The translations under genes were made by a program, and so were the position numbers. This document shows, one piece after another, positions 47,000 to 57,318 of a DNA stretch of 64,000 bases. The stretch's first letter is position 1; every line of letters begins with the position of its first letter. Below the pieces are notes generated by a model. That model had not been told where the DNA came from. It saw only the letters and a program-made list of their open reading frames with translations, and ran no database searches. This stretch comes from Schoenoplectus triqueter (lineage: Eukaryota > Streptophyta > Magnoliopsida > Poales > Cyperaceae), in contig CAXKVV010000040.1 of the NCBI GenBank assembly GCA_964058805.1, positions 496,001-560,000 of the forward strand. Reading direction: 5' to 3'.

Positions 47000-48874
47000 A
47001 TGAAACGATGCTCCACTTTCCACCTCAACGCCACGCTCAGGTCCTACCTCAACTCAGGGGACCCTGCACGGGCGCTGAATCACTTCCTGGAATCCCAAAA
47101 ACACGGAATCACACCTGATAAATTCACCATCCCCTCTCTTACCAGGCTCTTCTTGCATTTGAATTACCCCGTTAAATGCGGCCAGCTCCTCCAGTCTTTC
47201 TCTCTGAAAAACGGATTTCTATACGACCTATTCATCGCCACCGGTTTGGCAGAGTTCTACTTCAAACATGCTGTCTGTGACTCTGCACATAAACTGTTTG
47301 TGGAAATGCTTAAGAGAGACGTTGTCTTCTTTACTGCCATGATCAGCGGGTTCTCAGAAAATGGGCATCAAAAGGTTGCTTTGGATTTGTTTTTCCAGAT
47401 GAAAGAAGAGAGAATAGAGCCGACAGCCACAACGATTGCAACGGTATTATCAATTTCATCTCAATCCAGGAATATTGAATTGGGGAGAATCCTCCATGCA
47501 CTTAGCCTCAGAAAGGGTTTTCTCAACAAAGAGGATGTTGTCTTGCAAACTTCTCTCATGGACATGTATGGCAAATGTGGGAATTTAGGTTACACAAACA
47601 AGGTGTTTGATAAAATCACCAAAAGAAACATTGTTTCTTGGAACTCCATCATTAATGCTTTTGCCTCGCAGGGGTCAGTTGAACCTGCTTTAAAGCTATT
47701 CCAAGAAATGATTTTTCAAGGCTGGTTTCATCCAAAAGCTTCAACTTTCACCTCTGTACTAAATATTTGTAGTGTAACTACAGATCTTAGGAAAGGGAGA
47801 GAATTACATGCATACATTATCAAATGCAGGGATACCAACTATACTGAGTTTGATAAACTTGTGCTCTGTAATGCTCTAATCGACATGTACTTCAAGACTG
47901 GGGAGTATCATTCAGCCCAAACCATTTTTGTTGAAATGCAAATGAAAAATGTTGTCACCTGGACTACCATGATTTCAGGTTTCGGGTCCCACGGGTTTAG
48001 CATCAAAGCATTGGAAACATTTTACAAGATGATTGATTCTGGAATTATGCCAGATGGAGTTGCTTTTGTGGCTGTTCTGACAGCGTGCAGCCATGGTGGA
48101 TTAGTAGAAGAAGGTCGGGATATTTTTCATTCAATGGAAAAGGAATATAGTATTTCTCCTGAAATACTCCATTATGTTTGCATGGTAGATATGTACAGCA
48201 GAAAGGGGCTGCTTGATGAGGCTTATAGTTTGATAAAGAACATGCCTTTAGAGCCTTCTAAGGAAATTTGGAGTTCTCTTCTCTCGTCTTGTCGATGGCA
48301 TAAAAATGTTGAATTGGGAGAATATGCTGCTAAAATGGCATTAGAAATAGACAAATTTGATGTTGGTATACATGTGTTGTTATCCCGATTGTATGCTGAA
48401 TCAGGTCGATCGAAGGAATTTTCTAAGGTTAGATTGGCCATGCAAGAGTTGGGCTTGAGGCCAATTACGGCTTTTAGTTGGGTAGAAATGAAAAATAAAG
48501 TGTACAAGTTCACAGTAAGTGACCGGTTGAATCAATCATCCAAGGAGATGTATGAATTTTTAGAGAATTTGAGTTTGAAAATGGAGAGAGACGGTATAGA
48601 AAGAGATGTATCAAATGTAGTACACGATTTTAGCAAGAGAGAGAAAATCAGTGGATTGTGTGGCCACACCGAGAAATTGGCTTTGGCTTTCGTGATGATA
48701 AAATTTGGATCCGTGAAAAATGTGCGAATTGGTAAAAATTTGAGAGTTTGTAGAGATTGTCATGAGGTTTTCAAGTATGTATCCTTGGTTTATAACATGG
48801 AGCTTGTGTTGAAGGATCCAAACCGGTACCATCGATTTGTTGGAGGCCGATGCACATGCAATGATTTTTGGTAG
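47000..48874 (+). CDS. PLS-class pentatricopeptide repeat protein with a DYW-type C-terminus ending in DFW
   Basis: A single intronless frame of 624 residues, as usual for this family. Repeating PPR units run from about residue 35 to 430, with landmarks DVVFFTAMISGFSENG, NIVSWNSIINAFASQG, NVVTWTTMISGFGSHG and a canonical PDGVAFVAVLTACSHGGLVE block. E/E+ motifs follow (EIWSSLLSSCRWHKNVELGE, then a PG-box-like GLRPITAFSWVEM). The DYW cytidine-deaminase-like domain keeps the H-x-E element (HTEK, about 556), CRDCH (about 584) and CTCNDFW at the end. Such proteins bind single RNAs in mitochondria or plastids and direct C-to-U editing. The usual last tripeptide DYW is DFW here. The N-terminus is short and no targeting peptide is obvious by eye; an upstream in-frame start was not found. 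The target RNA cannot be inferred. Confidence 0.95.
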   Translation: MKRCSTFHLNATLRSYLNSGDPARALNHFLESQKHGITPDKFTIPSLTRLFLHLNYPVKCGQLLQSFSLKNGFLYDLFIATGLAEFYFKHAVCDSAHKLFVEMLKRDVVFFTAMISGFSENGHQKVALDLFFQMKEERIEPTATTIATVLSISSQSRNIELGRILHALSLRKGFLNKEDVVLQTSLMDMYGKCGNLGYTNKVFDKITKRNIVSWNSIINAFASQGSVEPALKLFQEMIFQGWFHPKASTFTSVLNICSVTTDLRKGRELHAYIIKCRDTNYTEFDKLVLCNALIDMYFKTGEYHSAQTIFVEMQMKNVVTWTTMISGFGSHGFSIKALETFYKMIDSGIMPDGVAFVAVLTACSHGGLVEEGRDIFHSMEKEYSISPEILHYVCMVDMYSRKGLLDEAYSLIKNMPLEPSKEIWSSLLSSCRWHKNVELGEYAAKMALEIDKFDVGIHVLLSRLYAESGRSKEFSKVRLAMQELGLRPITAFSWVEMKNKVYKFTVSDRLNQSSKEMYEFLENLSLKMERDGIERDVSNVVHDFSKREKISGLCGHTEKLALAFVMIKFGSVKNVRIGKNLRVCRDCHEVFKYVSLVYNMELVLKDPNRYHRFVGGRCTCNDFW

Positions 48875-49837
48875 TTTTTACCTTTTATTTATTTATTTTT
48901 TAATTTATTTTTGCTTTCGTATGAAGTCATTGTATACAGTTTTAAAAGTAAATGTTATTGCTAAGTGTACGAATTTAGTTGATTTCCAAACTAGGATAAT
49001 TTCATGCACGACCATTAAAACTTGGAAAAAAATTTCATTTCGCCATCAAAAGAAATCGTCGTTTGTCATATCCCATTGCTTGAGTTAATATTAAAAATTT
49101 AATCTTAATATATCATTATAACGAGCACATCCCATCTGTCTGATACCTGGAGTCTTGAATAAACAACGAAAACAAATGTTTTAATGGTGTGTTTTATACT
49201 TTTTTATTTATGTGATAAAGATGAGAAAGAGTTCTGCATATCAGATAATATTCTATCAAAGCGTGCCATTCTCAGCGTACCATTCTCCTCCCCTTATATT
49301 TTTTTTTAATTTTAATTTCTATAATCATTTCGCATATCTACTCTTCTTCCAGTTGTTTGCCTCTTTCAATCTTACCCAAATGTACCAATTTTATAAGGTT
49401 CTTCATTGGAGAGGCTACAGTTTTTAAGGCCTCAGAACCATCTCTGGGTGGAGAATCGGAGACCAGTATCACCAAAATTTTACAAACCACCAGTGACAAA
49501 AACACTTTTGGTGATTTTGGGAATGCATTGTTTATTGGACCTTACTGGCCATGACCCTAATAAGTTACCCGAACCCACAAGAGAGGAAGGAGAAACCATG
49601 AGTGAGATCTGCAGGTTTTCTTGGGCCTAAGAGGCGATGAGTTGCACAATATGTCTAGACCCACTTCGTCATCTTCCTGCCAATTGAAATAGGAATCTGG
49701 CGTTTTCATTGGTACCACCTTTTTTATCTTTCTTGCAGTCCCTTATTTCTATTTCTTAAAACTGTACCAAAACGTACCTACCTTAATTTTGAAAGCAAAA
49801 TTTCTGAAAGTTTATTTACCCTGCTACTCTTTAAAAC
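48875..49837. other. Spacer between the PPR gene and the retroelement block
   Basis: AT-rich 3' flank. The frames at 49357-49630 resemble no family. Confidence 0.4.
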
Positions 49838-50067
49838 TGTGAGAGTATGAGAGAGAGAATGATAGAATGATTCTTTACTCAATTGTATCTTGTACAGATA
49901 TTTACAATAGCTATTTATAGCTTATGATCTCTAAACTATGTAACTAGAACTGTTACAATTATCTAACTAATTATAGTTACAATAAGTGATCATTTGTGAC
50001 ATGTTATACTGTATCTTCTTTTACATCAGTTGTAGTCGACTCTTCCTCTTGTATATCATCACTAACA
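49838..50067 (-). repeat. 3' LTR of copia element B
   Basis: 230 bp from TG at 49838 to ACA at 50067. On the minus strand it begins TGTTAGTGATGATATACAAG and is preceded by the polypurine tract GAGGGGTC. The right part (about 49960-50067) is repeated at 56250-56378. The flank AAAAC (49833-49837) is close to AAGAC at 56379-56383, a possible 5-bp target duplication. Confidence 0.75.
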
Positions 50068-51449
50068 GACCCCTCAAGCGCACAATATCTACAGTAAGCT
50101 TGAATCTTAAGTGTTGAAAACGAGCAGTAGAAAGGGGTTTAGTTAATGTGTCAGCCAACTGGTTCTATGAACAAAAGAACCGAACCTGAATTGCGCCAGC
50201 TGAAACTTTTCCCGAACAAAATGATAGTCTAATTCAATATGTTTGGTTCAAGCATGAAAGACAGGATTAATAGCAAGAAAAGTGGTGCCTAAATTATCAC
50301 ATCATAGGACTGAAGTTGATAATTTCAGACCTAGCTCACCAAATAAGTTCTGTAACCAAACTACTTCAGCCGTTACCATAGCTAGATCTCTGTATTCCGC
50401 TTCGGTACTAGAACGGGCCATAGTAGATTACTTTTTAGATATCCAGGATACAAGATTGGATCCAAGGAAGACCAAATACTCTGTTGTTGATTTTCTATTG
50501 TCGGGGCAACCTGCCCAATCAGAGTCAGCATAAGCATTGATGGTTACTGATGAAGAAGGTTGAATGGATAACTAATGATCTATTGTGCCTTTCAAATAAC
50601 GCAAGATGCGTTTTACTGCTGCCCAATGGAGTGATGTTGGTGAGTGCATGAACTAAGAAATGAAATTAACAACAAAAGATATATCAGGTCGTGTAATCGT
50701 AACGTATTATAATGCACCTACAATACTACGAAATAAATGTGGATCTTTCAATTTTTCTCTATCAAATTGTGACAAAGGCTGACATGTAGCCATAGGAGTT
50801 GAATTTGGTTTGGCATCTTGTATTTTGGCACGATCAAGTATAGAATAAACATACTTTGATTAAGTAACAAGCCTTGATTATGTGGTGTGACTTCGATGTC
50901 TAGAAAGAGATGAATGTTGCTAAGATCCTTAATGGTAAGTTGTTGATCTAGTAGCTGAACAAAGCTTTGAGGTAGGATAGTGTTGTTACTAGTCAATACT
51001 ATATCATCAACGTAAACTAGTAAATAAGTAACATCGTCTCCTTGTTGAAAAATGAAGAGAGATGAGTCTGAAGTAGATGTTACAAACCCAAGTTGAAACA
51101 GTGTTTCTTTTAGTTTGTGATACCAAACACGAGGTGACTATTTTAAACTATAGAGTGTCTTGTGTAATTTACAAACAACTGTTGGGTGTTGTGCATCAAG
51201 AAAGCTAGGAGGTTGAGTCATGTATATGGTTTCTTATAATTTACCATGGAGAAACGGATTGTTGACGTCAAGCTGTCTAATATCCCAATGATTAGTAATA
51301 GCCAGTGTGAGAATGAGATGAATGGTAGAGAGTTTTATTACCGAACTAAATGTTTCATTAGTCCAAACCTTCTTCTTGAGTAAACCACTTGACTACTAGA
51401 CGTGCTTTAAAATGTTCAACAGTCCTATCAGCTTTTGCATTTGGCCTTA
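50068..51449 (-). pseudogene. Copia element B: reverse transcriptase C-terminal part and RNase H, decayed
   Basis: Read on the minus strand, the block shows reverse-transcriptase motifs (LTIKDLSNIHLFLDIEV near 50900) and RNase H motifs ([12 protein letters not shown] near 50400, then the CDNLGTTFLAINPVFHA region near 50300). They are spread over all three frames with many stops. It is a dead copy. Confidence 0.75.
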
Positions 51450-52127
51450 AACACTCATTTACATCATACTACATTAGATATGGCTGACAATCATTACTAA
51501 AGGACATCATTATTTATATGGATATAGAATATATACCATTTATTATGTCATATATATCCATAAATATATACTAAGTTGTACACCCATATATATTTATGGA
51601 TATAGATGACATAATAAGGATACCTTTTAGTAACAATTACCAACCATTACTATAGGATATTCTTATTTATATGGATATAATAAACACATCCTTATAATAT
51701 ATATTTTATATCTGTATAAATATAAAATCCCAAATCAACTACATTAGATGCTTCTGAAATCGGTACCAAAAACCATGTGAATCTGTGAATCAATTAATGG
51801 TAGAGCATCATCGGCCCAATTGTCATATGTTGCTTCTGCATTCAGTCTGGCCTTCTGCAAATATTTCATTGCAATTAATATTTCAATTTGAGTAAAGCCT
51901 GGTCTTTGAAGATTTCAGTAATTGATTTGTGCATCGCTTTGTCTTCCTCAAAGTTTCTAGGATAAATTGTCAACAGATCTTCTGTGATTCCCGCATATCT
52001 ATGCAATTGCGCTGTTTGACCTCCCAGAGTCTCCCATCTTTCGGCCTCCGTAAAGGCTTTTATTACATCATCCCTTGAAGGTGAATTGAACAGGAGTCTC
52101 TTCAAGCTGTGTTGTTATTGGCTAGAG
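51450..52127 (-). other. Insertion inside element B carrying a coding-like segment not of retroelement type
   Basis: Element B reads MAQELDTLANNNT up to about 52127 and resumes at KADRTVEHFKARL near 51440; the 20-30 residues expected between are replaced by this block. Its right part (51875-52105) encodes a 76-residue frame including TEAERWETLGGQTAQLHRYA and YPRNFEEDKAMHKSITEIF. A +1 shift lets the similarity in codon texture continue (IAMKYLQKARLNAEATYDNW) to about 51780. The left half is AT-rich and intron-like. A CTACATTAGAT direct repeat occurs at about 51471 and 51740. I do not recognise the source protein. Confidence 0.5.
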
Positions 52128-53010
52128 TATCAAGTTCTTGAGCCATTGCATGACATTAATGCTGAAATTTTGATGCTTGAGTGTGGCATGTAGAATCAAA
52201 ATCAGGAGGTACTATTGGATGCTTAGTGGCAAGTAACACCTTTTTAGCGGAGGATACTATTTTTTCTTTTAAACGAGTCTACATTTGATGTGTCGAGACA
52301 GGTATATTGGATGTTGTAGCAGGAGTGGTAATGACAGTCTTTCGTCATGCATAGACACGTAGAGAAGAGGTAGAGGGAACAAGTGAAGAGCATGAGGGAT
52401 GTTGTGCGGCAGAAGATGTTGCAGTTGGTTGGAGAATAACCAGTGGAGAAGAAGAAATAGTAGAAATGGGTGAGGAAGTAGGAGAATAAATGAAATCTTT
52501 GAATGAAAAAGAATCCTCATCAAAGATAATATGTCGGGAAATGAAAATTTTATTGGTATCAAGGCTGAGACATTTGTAGTCCTTGTATAGTGTTGAATAA
52601 CCCAGGAAAACACATGTGGAAAAACGTAGTGCGAGTTTATTTGACATGTAGGGTCGTAGAGAGGGATAACAACGTTAACCAAGAATTTTGAAGAAGGTAT
52701 AATCTGACTGTCTTCTAAATAGAGCATATAGGGAGTATCAAAAGACAAAGAAGAAGAGGGTAAATGATTGATCACAAAAGTGACACTTTTAAAAATATCG
52801 GGCCAATAAGTCTGAGGTATTGAAGCATGGAACATGGTTGTCAGGCCGAGTTCAACCACATGACGATGTCTCCGCTCAACCAAGTCATTTTGTTGAGGAG
52901 TATAGGGACACGAGATGTGGAATTGAATGGTAGGATAAGATTTGAGAATCGGCTGAAATTCAGTGCCTCCATCAAGTTGCACTATTTTAATTTTGCAGGA
53001 AAGCAGGTTT
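52128..53010 (-). pseudogene. Copia element B: integrase core and C-terminal region, decayed
   Basis: Minus-strand frame 52982-52269 shows LDGGTEF with the catalytic Asp context, SCPYTPQQNDLVERRHRHVV with the catalytic Glu, then YWPDIFKSVTFVINHLPS. Frameshifts move the rest (KLALRFSTCVFLGYSTLYKD) to another frame at 52647-52345. Confidence 0.8.
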
Positions 53011-53219
53011 TCAACAAGATCCTTAAATTGAGAAAAGATAGTAGCGACGATACTCTTTTGATGGTAAAAATAAATTCAATTAAATCATGAGAACTGATCT
53101 ATGAACAACACAGAGAATCTATAACCATTGTTTGAAATAATTAGGGATAGACCCCATACATCACAATGAATCACTTCTGGAGGTTGAGAAACTGTCGTAA
53201 TAGAAGAAGAAAATGGTAA

Positions 53220-53465
53220 TCAATGTGATTTAGCTAAGCAACATGCTTCACATTTACCCAATTTATTTTGTTTACAAGAAAAAGCCTTAGTAGAAACAAG
53301 ATGTTGTATAGAAGCTTCAGAAGTATGGCACGGGCGATGATACCAGAGATGAGCTGAAACTATTTCATAAAGTAAAGCATGAGGAAAAGTAAAGGAATTG
53401 AAGGTTGTTGGTATGCGAGAAGAAGTGTAATTTTGTATTTTATGTTTTTCATTCATCACATAGGT
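53220..53465 (-). pseudogene. Copia element B: GAG-pre-integrase zinc-binding region
   Basis: A 79-residue minus-strand frame has AHLWYHRPCHTSEASIQHLV and KCEACCLAKSH, the His-His-Cys-Cys pattern of the GAG-pre-integrase domain. Nothing of the gag gene is visible upstream; element A sequence begins instead. Confidence 0.75.
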
Positions 53466-53469
53466 GAAA

Positions 53470-53655
53470 TATACAATGTCTTTATATAGACAAGCTATTC
53501 TAGAAACTGCTCATTGTGAGCTGTACAAAAGACAAAATGTAAAAACTGCCAAGAACAAACAAAGGGAATCAATTCTATTATTCTTCAGAGAGGGGATTGT
53601 TGTTGTTTGTTTCTCAATTACAAGCCAAATGTTATCTCCAGTGATATGTTCATTA
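53470..53655 (-). repeat. Probable partial 3' LTR of copia element A
   Basis: The region follows the RNase H stop and a GACGGGGGTA purine run on the minus strand and carries TATATAAAG near 53490. A second copy of this LTR is not in the window, so the assignment rests on position only. Confidence 0.45.
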
Positions 53656-54240
53656 TACCCCCGTCAAGCGGTAGTGGGATCAACCACTGCAAGCTTGGAC
53701 CTGAGGAATGTAAATCGAGGAGTGGGCAACAGTTTGGTTAGAATGTCAGCTAGGTAGTCCTTGGAAGAGAGAAAGCAAATAGAAAGCTCATTAGCAGCCA
53801 CATTTTCACGTACGAAGTGGTAGTCGATTTCCACGTGCTTGGTGCGGGCATGGAACATTGGGTTTGCGGCAAGGAATGTCGCACCAAGATTATCACACCA
53901 TAATATAGGAGGAGAAGAGAGTGGAATCTGTAACTCATGTAGAAGGTATTGAATCCATAATATTTCAGCACATGTAAGAGTCAAACTGCGGTATTCAGCC
54001 TCTGTACTAGAGCGAGATATAATGGGTTGTTTCTTAGCACTCCATGAGAAAAAGGCAGTAACCAGAGGTGGAGCGTCGATCATCAAGAGAGCCAGCCCAA
54101 TCAGCATCGCTGTAGGCTTAGAGAGTGGTAGAAGAGTTGGAATGGAAGGTGAGGCCATGAGAAAGTGTACCATGGATGTAGCGTAAGATACGCTTGACTG
54201 CTGACCAATGATTAACGGTAGGGTTATGCATGAATTGTGA
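53656..54240 (-). pseudogene. Copia element A: RNase H domain
   Basis: A 169-residue minus-strand frame (54173-53664) carries [54 protein letters not shown] and DYLADILTKLLPTPRF. These are standard copia RNase H landmarks. Confidence 0.85.
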
Positions 54241-55260
54241 CACTTTATTTACCACGAAGGAGAGATCGGGTCTAGTAATTGTGGCGTATTATAAATCTCC
54301 AACAATGCTGCGATAAAGATGGGGATCTTCGAAAGAGGGGCTGTCAAGAAGGGATAAGGAGGAGTTAGTGGCCATTGGTGTGGAGCAAGACTTGGCAGCG
54401 ACCATGTTGGTTTTGATAAGGAGGAATTTAAGGTATTTGGTTTGAGAAATGTGAAGACCCTGTGAGGTTTGAGTTGTTTCAATGCCAAGGAAATAATGTA
54501 GGGGTCCAAGGTCTTTAAGAGAAAAGGTGTTGTGCAGGTGAGAGATGCAGAGGGAAATGTGTTGTCGGTTGTTGCCAGTAATGAGTATATCGTCAACGTA
54601 GATTAAGATATAGGTATGGTGGGAGGCCGAATGGGAAATGAAAAGGGAAGGGTCATATGCAGAGGCATGAAAGGCAAGTGATGCTAGTGTTGTACTTAGT
54701 TTGAAAAACCAAGTTCTAGAAGACTGCTTGAGACCATAGATGGCTTTGGTGAGAAGGCAGACATGAGCAGGGTGATCGGGATCAATAAAACCAGGGGGTT
54801 GGCGCATGAGAACTTATTCAGATAAATCACCATTTAAAAAGGCATTATGGACATCTAATTGTCTAATTGGCCAGCCAGAGGAAACTGCAATTGAGAGGAC
54901 CAGTCGAATGGTAGTCGGCCGAACCACAGGACTAAAAGTGTCAAAATAATCTATACCTTCGACTTGATTATAGCTTTATAACGTTCAATTGTACCGTCGG
55001 CATGGTGCTTGATTCGGTAAACCCACTTGCAGCTGATGACCTGTTGATCTGGATGGGAAGGGATTAGAGTCCAAGTATTATTTTGAGCAAGGGCATTGAT
55101 CTCGTCTGCCATAGCAGCTCGCCAAAGAGGATCAGAATTGGCCTGAGTGAAGGTAGTTGGCTCTGTATTAAGGGAGGCAGTGAAGGCAATATGGTCAGGG
55201 AAATGGCGAGGGCGACGAGTGTTGTCTTTGGTTCTTGTAATCATGGGGTGAGAGGAGGTG
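54241..55260 (-). pseudogene. Copia element A: reverse transcriptase, interrupted
   Basis: Minus-strand frames 55244-54951 (MADEINALAQNNTWTLIPSH, CKWVYRIKHHADGT) and 54807-54289 (MRQPPGFIDP, LTKAIYGLKQSSRTWFFK, YVDDILITG, FSLKDLGPLHYFLGIE) cover the polymerase, with stops between and after. The YVDD catalytic box is intact but the frame is not. Confidence 0.85.
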
Positions 55261-55421
55261 TGCGGTGTAGGAGGCTGAGTTGGAGAAGGTGAAGAATTGA
55301 GCAGGTGCGGTTCAGGAAGCTGAGCTGGAGAAGGTGTGGAACTGGGCAGAGGGTTAGGAAGGATAGGGGACAGTGAATTGGAGGGTGCGAAAATATGAGG
55401 TGGGCTGGAAGGAGTTGGGCC

Positions 55422-56245
55422 TTATAAGAGAATGGACTCAGGAGGTAGCTGGGCCGAAGGTGATAGAGATGGGGAATAAAGGGGATTGGGAATAATGTTA
55501 AAAGGGGTTTGGTAATGGGCTGAGGTGGAATCTTCTGTAGAAGCAGGGGAAGGTTGGGATTTGTAAGGGAAGGAATTTTCATCAAAGGTGACGTGGCGGG
55601 ATATGTATAATTTATTTGTTGGGAGGTGAAGGCAGCGATAGCCTTTTTGAGAAGTTGCATAGCCAAGAAAAAGGCATGGTAAGGCTCGAGGTTGAAGTTT
55701 ATGTTTATTGTATGGGCGTGTATGTGGGAAACATAGACAACCAATGACACGGAGCAATGTATGGTCGGGGTTCTTGTGAAATAATTCAGTATATGGGACT
55801 TTTGCAGAATTGAAAGGAGAAGGTAATCGGTTGATAAGGTAGACAACTGATAAGAAGATTTCGTCCCAATAATAGGAGGGGAGAGAGGCGTGTGTCATAA
55901 TAGCAAGGGCCAATTCAATGATATGTCTATGTTTCCGTTCGGCAAGACCATTTTGCTCGGGTGTATAAGGACAAGTTGTTTGGTGGATGATATGGGGAAA
56001 TTGGGTATGAATAGGTAGGTATTCAGTGCCGCCATCGGTACGTAAGGTTTTGATAGTAGTAGAAAAGAGGTTTTCGACTTGAGCTTTGAAGCGAGAAAAA
56101 ATATGTGGGACTTCACTTTTAGTGCGCATGAAGTAAATCCAAGTGTATCGGGAGTAATCATCCACAAAAATCACATAAAACCGGTATTCATTAAAAGAGA
56201 GAATTGGGGAAATCCCATGTAAGGTAGTAGAAAAGGAAGAATAAG
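55422..56245 (-). pseudogene. Copia element A: integrase, 5'-truncated
   Basis: Minus-strand frame 56174-55422 begins inside the integrase core (IFVDDYSRYTWIYFMRTKSE) and continues through LRTDGGTEYLP, CPYTPEQNGLAERKHRHIIE and the GYATSQKGYRCLHLPTNKLY C-terminal block. In the same frame the similarity extends to about 56240, where it stops abruptly against the LTR of element B. The upstream half of the element is missing. Confidence 0.85.
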
Positions 56246-56249
56246 TGAT

Positions 56250-56378
56250 TATTTGTGATAATAATCTAATTAATTATGGCTAAATAAGTGATTATTTGTG
56301 ACATGCTATACTGTATCTTCTTTTACATCGGTTGTAGTCGACTCTTCTTCCTCCTCCTCCTGTATATCATTACTAACA
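56250..56378 (-). repeat. Partial LTR of copia element B, second copy
   Basis: About 130 bp match 49945-50067, including the shared TACTGTATCTTCTTTTACAT and GTTGTAGTCGACTCTTC. It is cut on its left by integrase sequence of element A. The (CTC)n run here is an expansion absent from the other copy. Confidence 0.75.
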
Positions 56379-57177
56379 AAGACCTTTCTTTGATATAAAA
56401 CCTTGGCAGCGGTGGTCTCCTCTCTCCACTCTGTGTTTGGAGTATGTTTGAATATTTGGGAAAGTGTCTTCTTTCTCCTACTTGCGTTCTTCTCTGTGTT
56501 CATGTGTGTTTGGTGTCTCTTTTATTAAGAACCCTGCGCTACTATCTGTCCCTGTTTTTGTTGCTTTTCTGTATGCGTGTTTGTCAGTTAAATAGTAGAA
56601 ACATACAATTTGCTTATCACTGTATTTTTTCCCACCAGAAAGGGGATTATTTTGCAACTAGTGTTTCTTATGTGGGTTGAAATACACTGCCTTAAATGTT
56701 GTTCCACCTCATTGATATGTCTCTTCTGATTTACTTCCATCAAGTCTTTTGCATGCCACAGAGACTGTTTAATAAATACATAAGGCATACAACATTCAAT
56801 AGTGAACCATAGTATGATGCAAAAAGTTTCTGCTAATGATTTTTATTTTATTCATCGAAGTTATTTGCAAGATTCCTCATTTCATGCAGCTCAACACTAC
56901 TACTCTGATTTGAACAAATTGAGTCAAGGAAGTATGCTAATTTGGTTTTATGCGCAACCAGGGTGTTTGTACAATGTAACATAAGGAAACCATAAAGCGT
57001 TCTATTGCATGGCTAATGATTGCTTAGACTACCTACTCTCAATTTTTAGTTTTGGTCCTTTTATGCTTGTGTGCTAATGCTAGTTTGAGCAAGTTATTTA
57101 GTTGTAATTTGCAAGTCTGACCTGTGCTATGGTGATTTAAAGTTCTCATAAATTTTGGAACTAAATATTGGTTGAAG
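56379..57177. other. Non-coding spacer between retroelements
   Basis: No protein family or element was recognised. Confidence 0.4.
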
Positions 57178-57191
57178 AAGTATAGAATGTT

Positions 57192-57304
57192 GGAAATGGA
57201 TGGTAGCGCAGTTGGCTAGGAAAAGAGTCCTAGAGCTGTCTAACCAAAGGTCAAGATTTTGATACTCGTCCACTATTTTCAGCCACTGCAAAGGTTTCAA
57301 AAAA
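57192..57304 (+). mobile_element. tRNA-derived SINE with poly(A) tail and 14-bp target-site duplications
   Basis: The head GGATGGTAGCGCAGTTGGCT has the layout of a tRNA 5' half with an internal A box (TAGCGCAGTTGG). A B-box-like GGTCAAGATTTTGATAC follows about 35 bases later. The element ends in a run of A. AAGTATAGAATGTT (57178-57191) and AAGTACAGAATGTT (57305-57318) flank it and match in 13 of 14 bases, the signature of target-primed reverse transcription. At about 113 bp it is short for a plant SINE. Confidence 0.8.
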
Positions 57305-57318
57305 AAGTACAGAATGTT

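Noticed and set aside
49357..49630. Frames of 65-74 residues next to the retroelement block
   Set aside because: They overlap in different frames with no domain, and may only reflect GC-richer spacer sequence.
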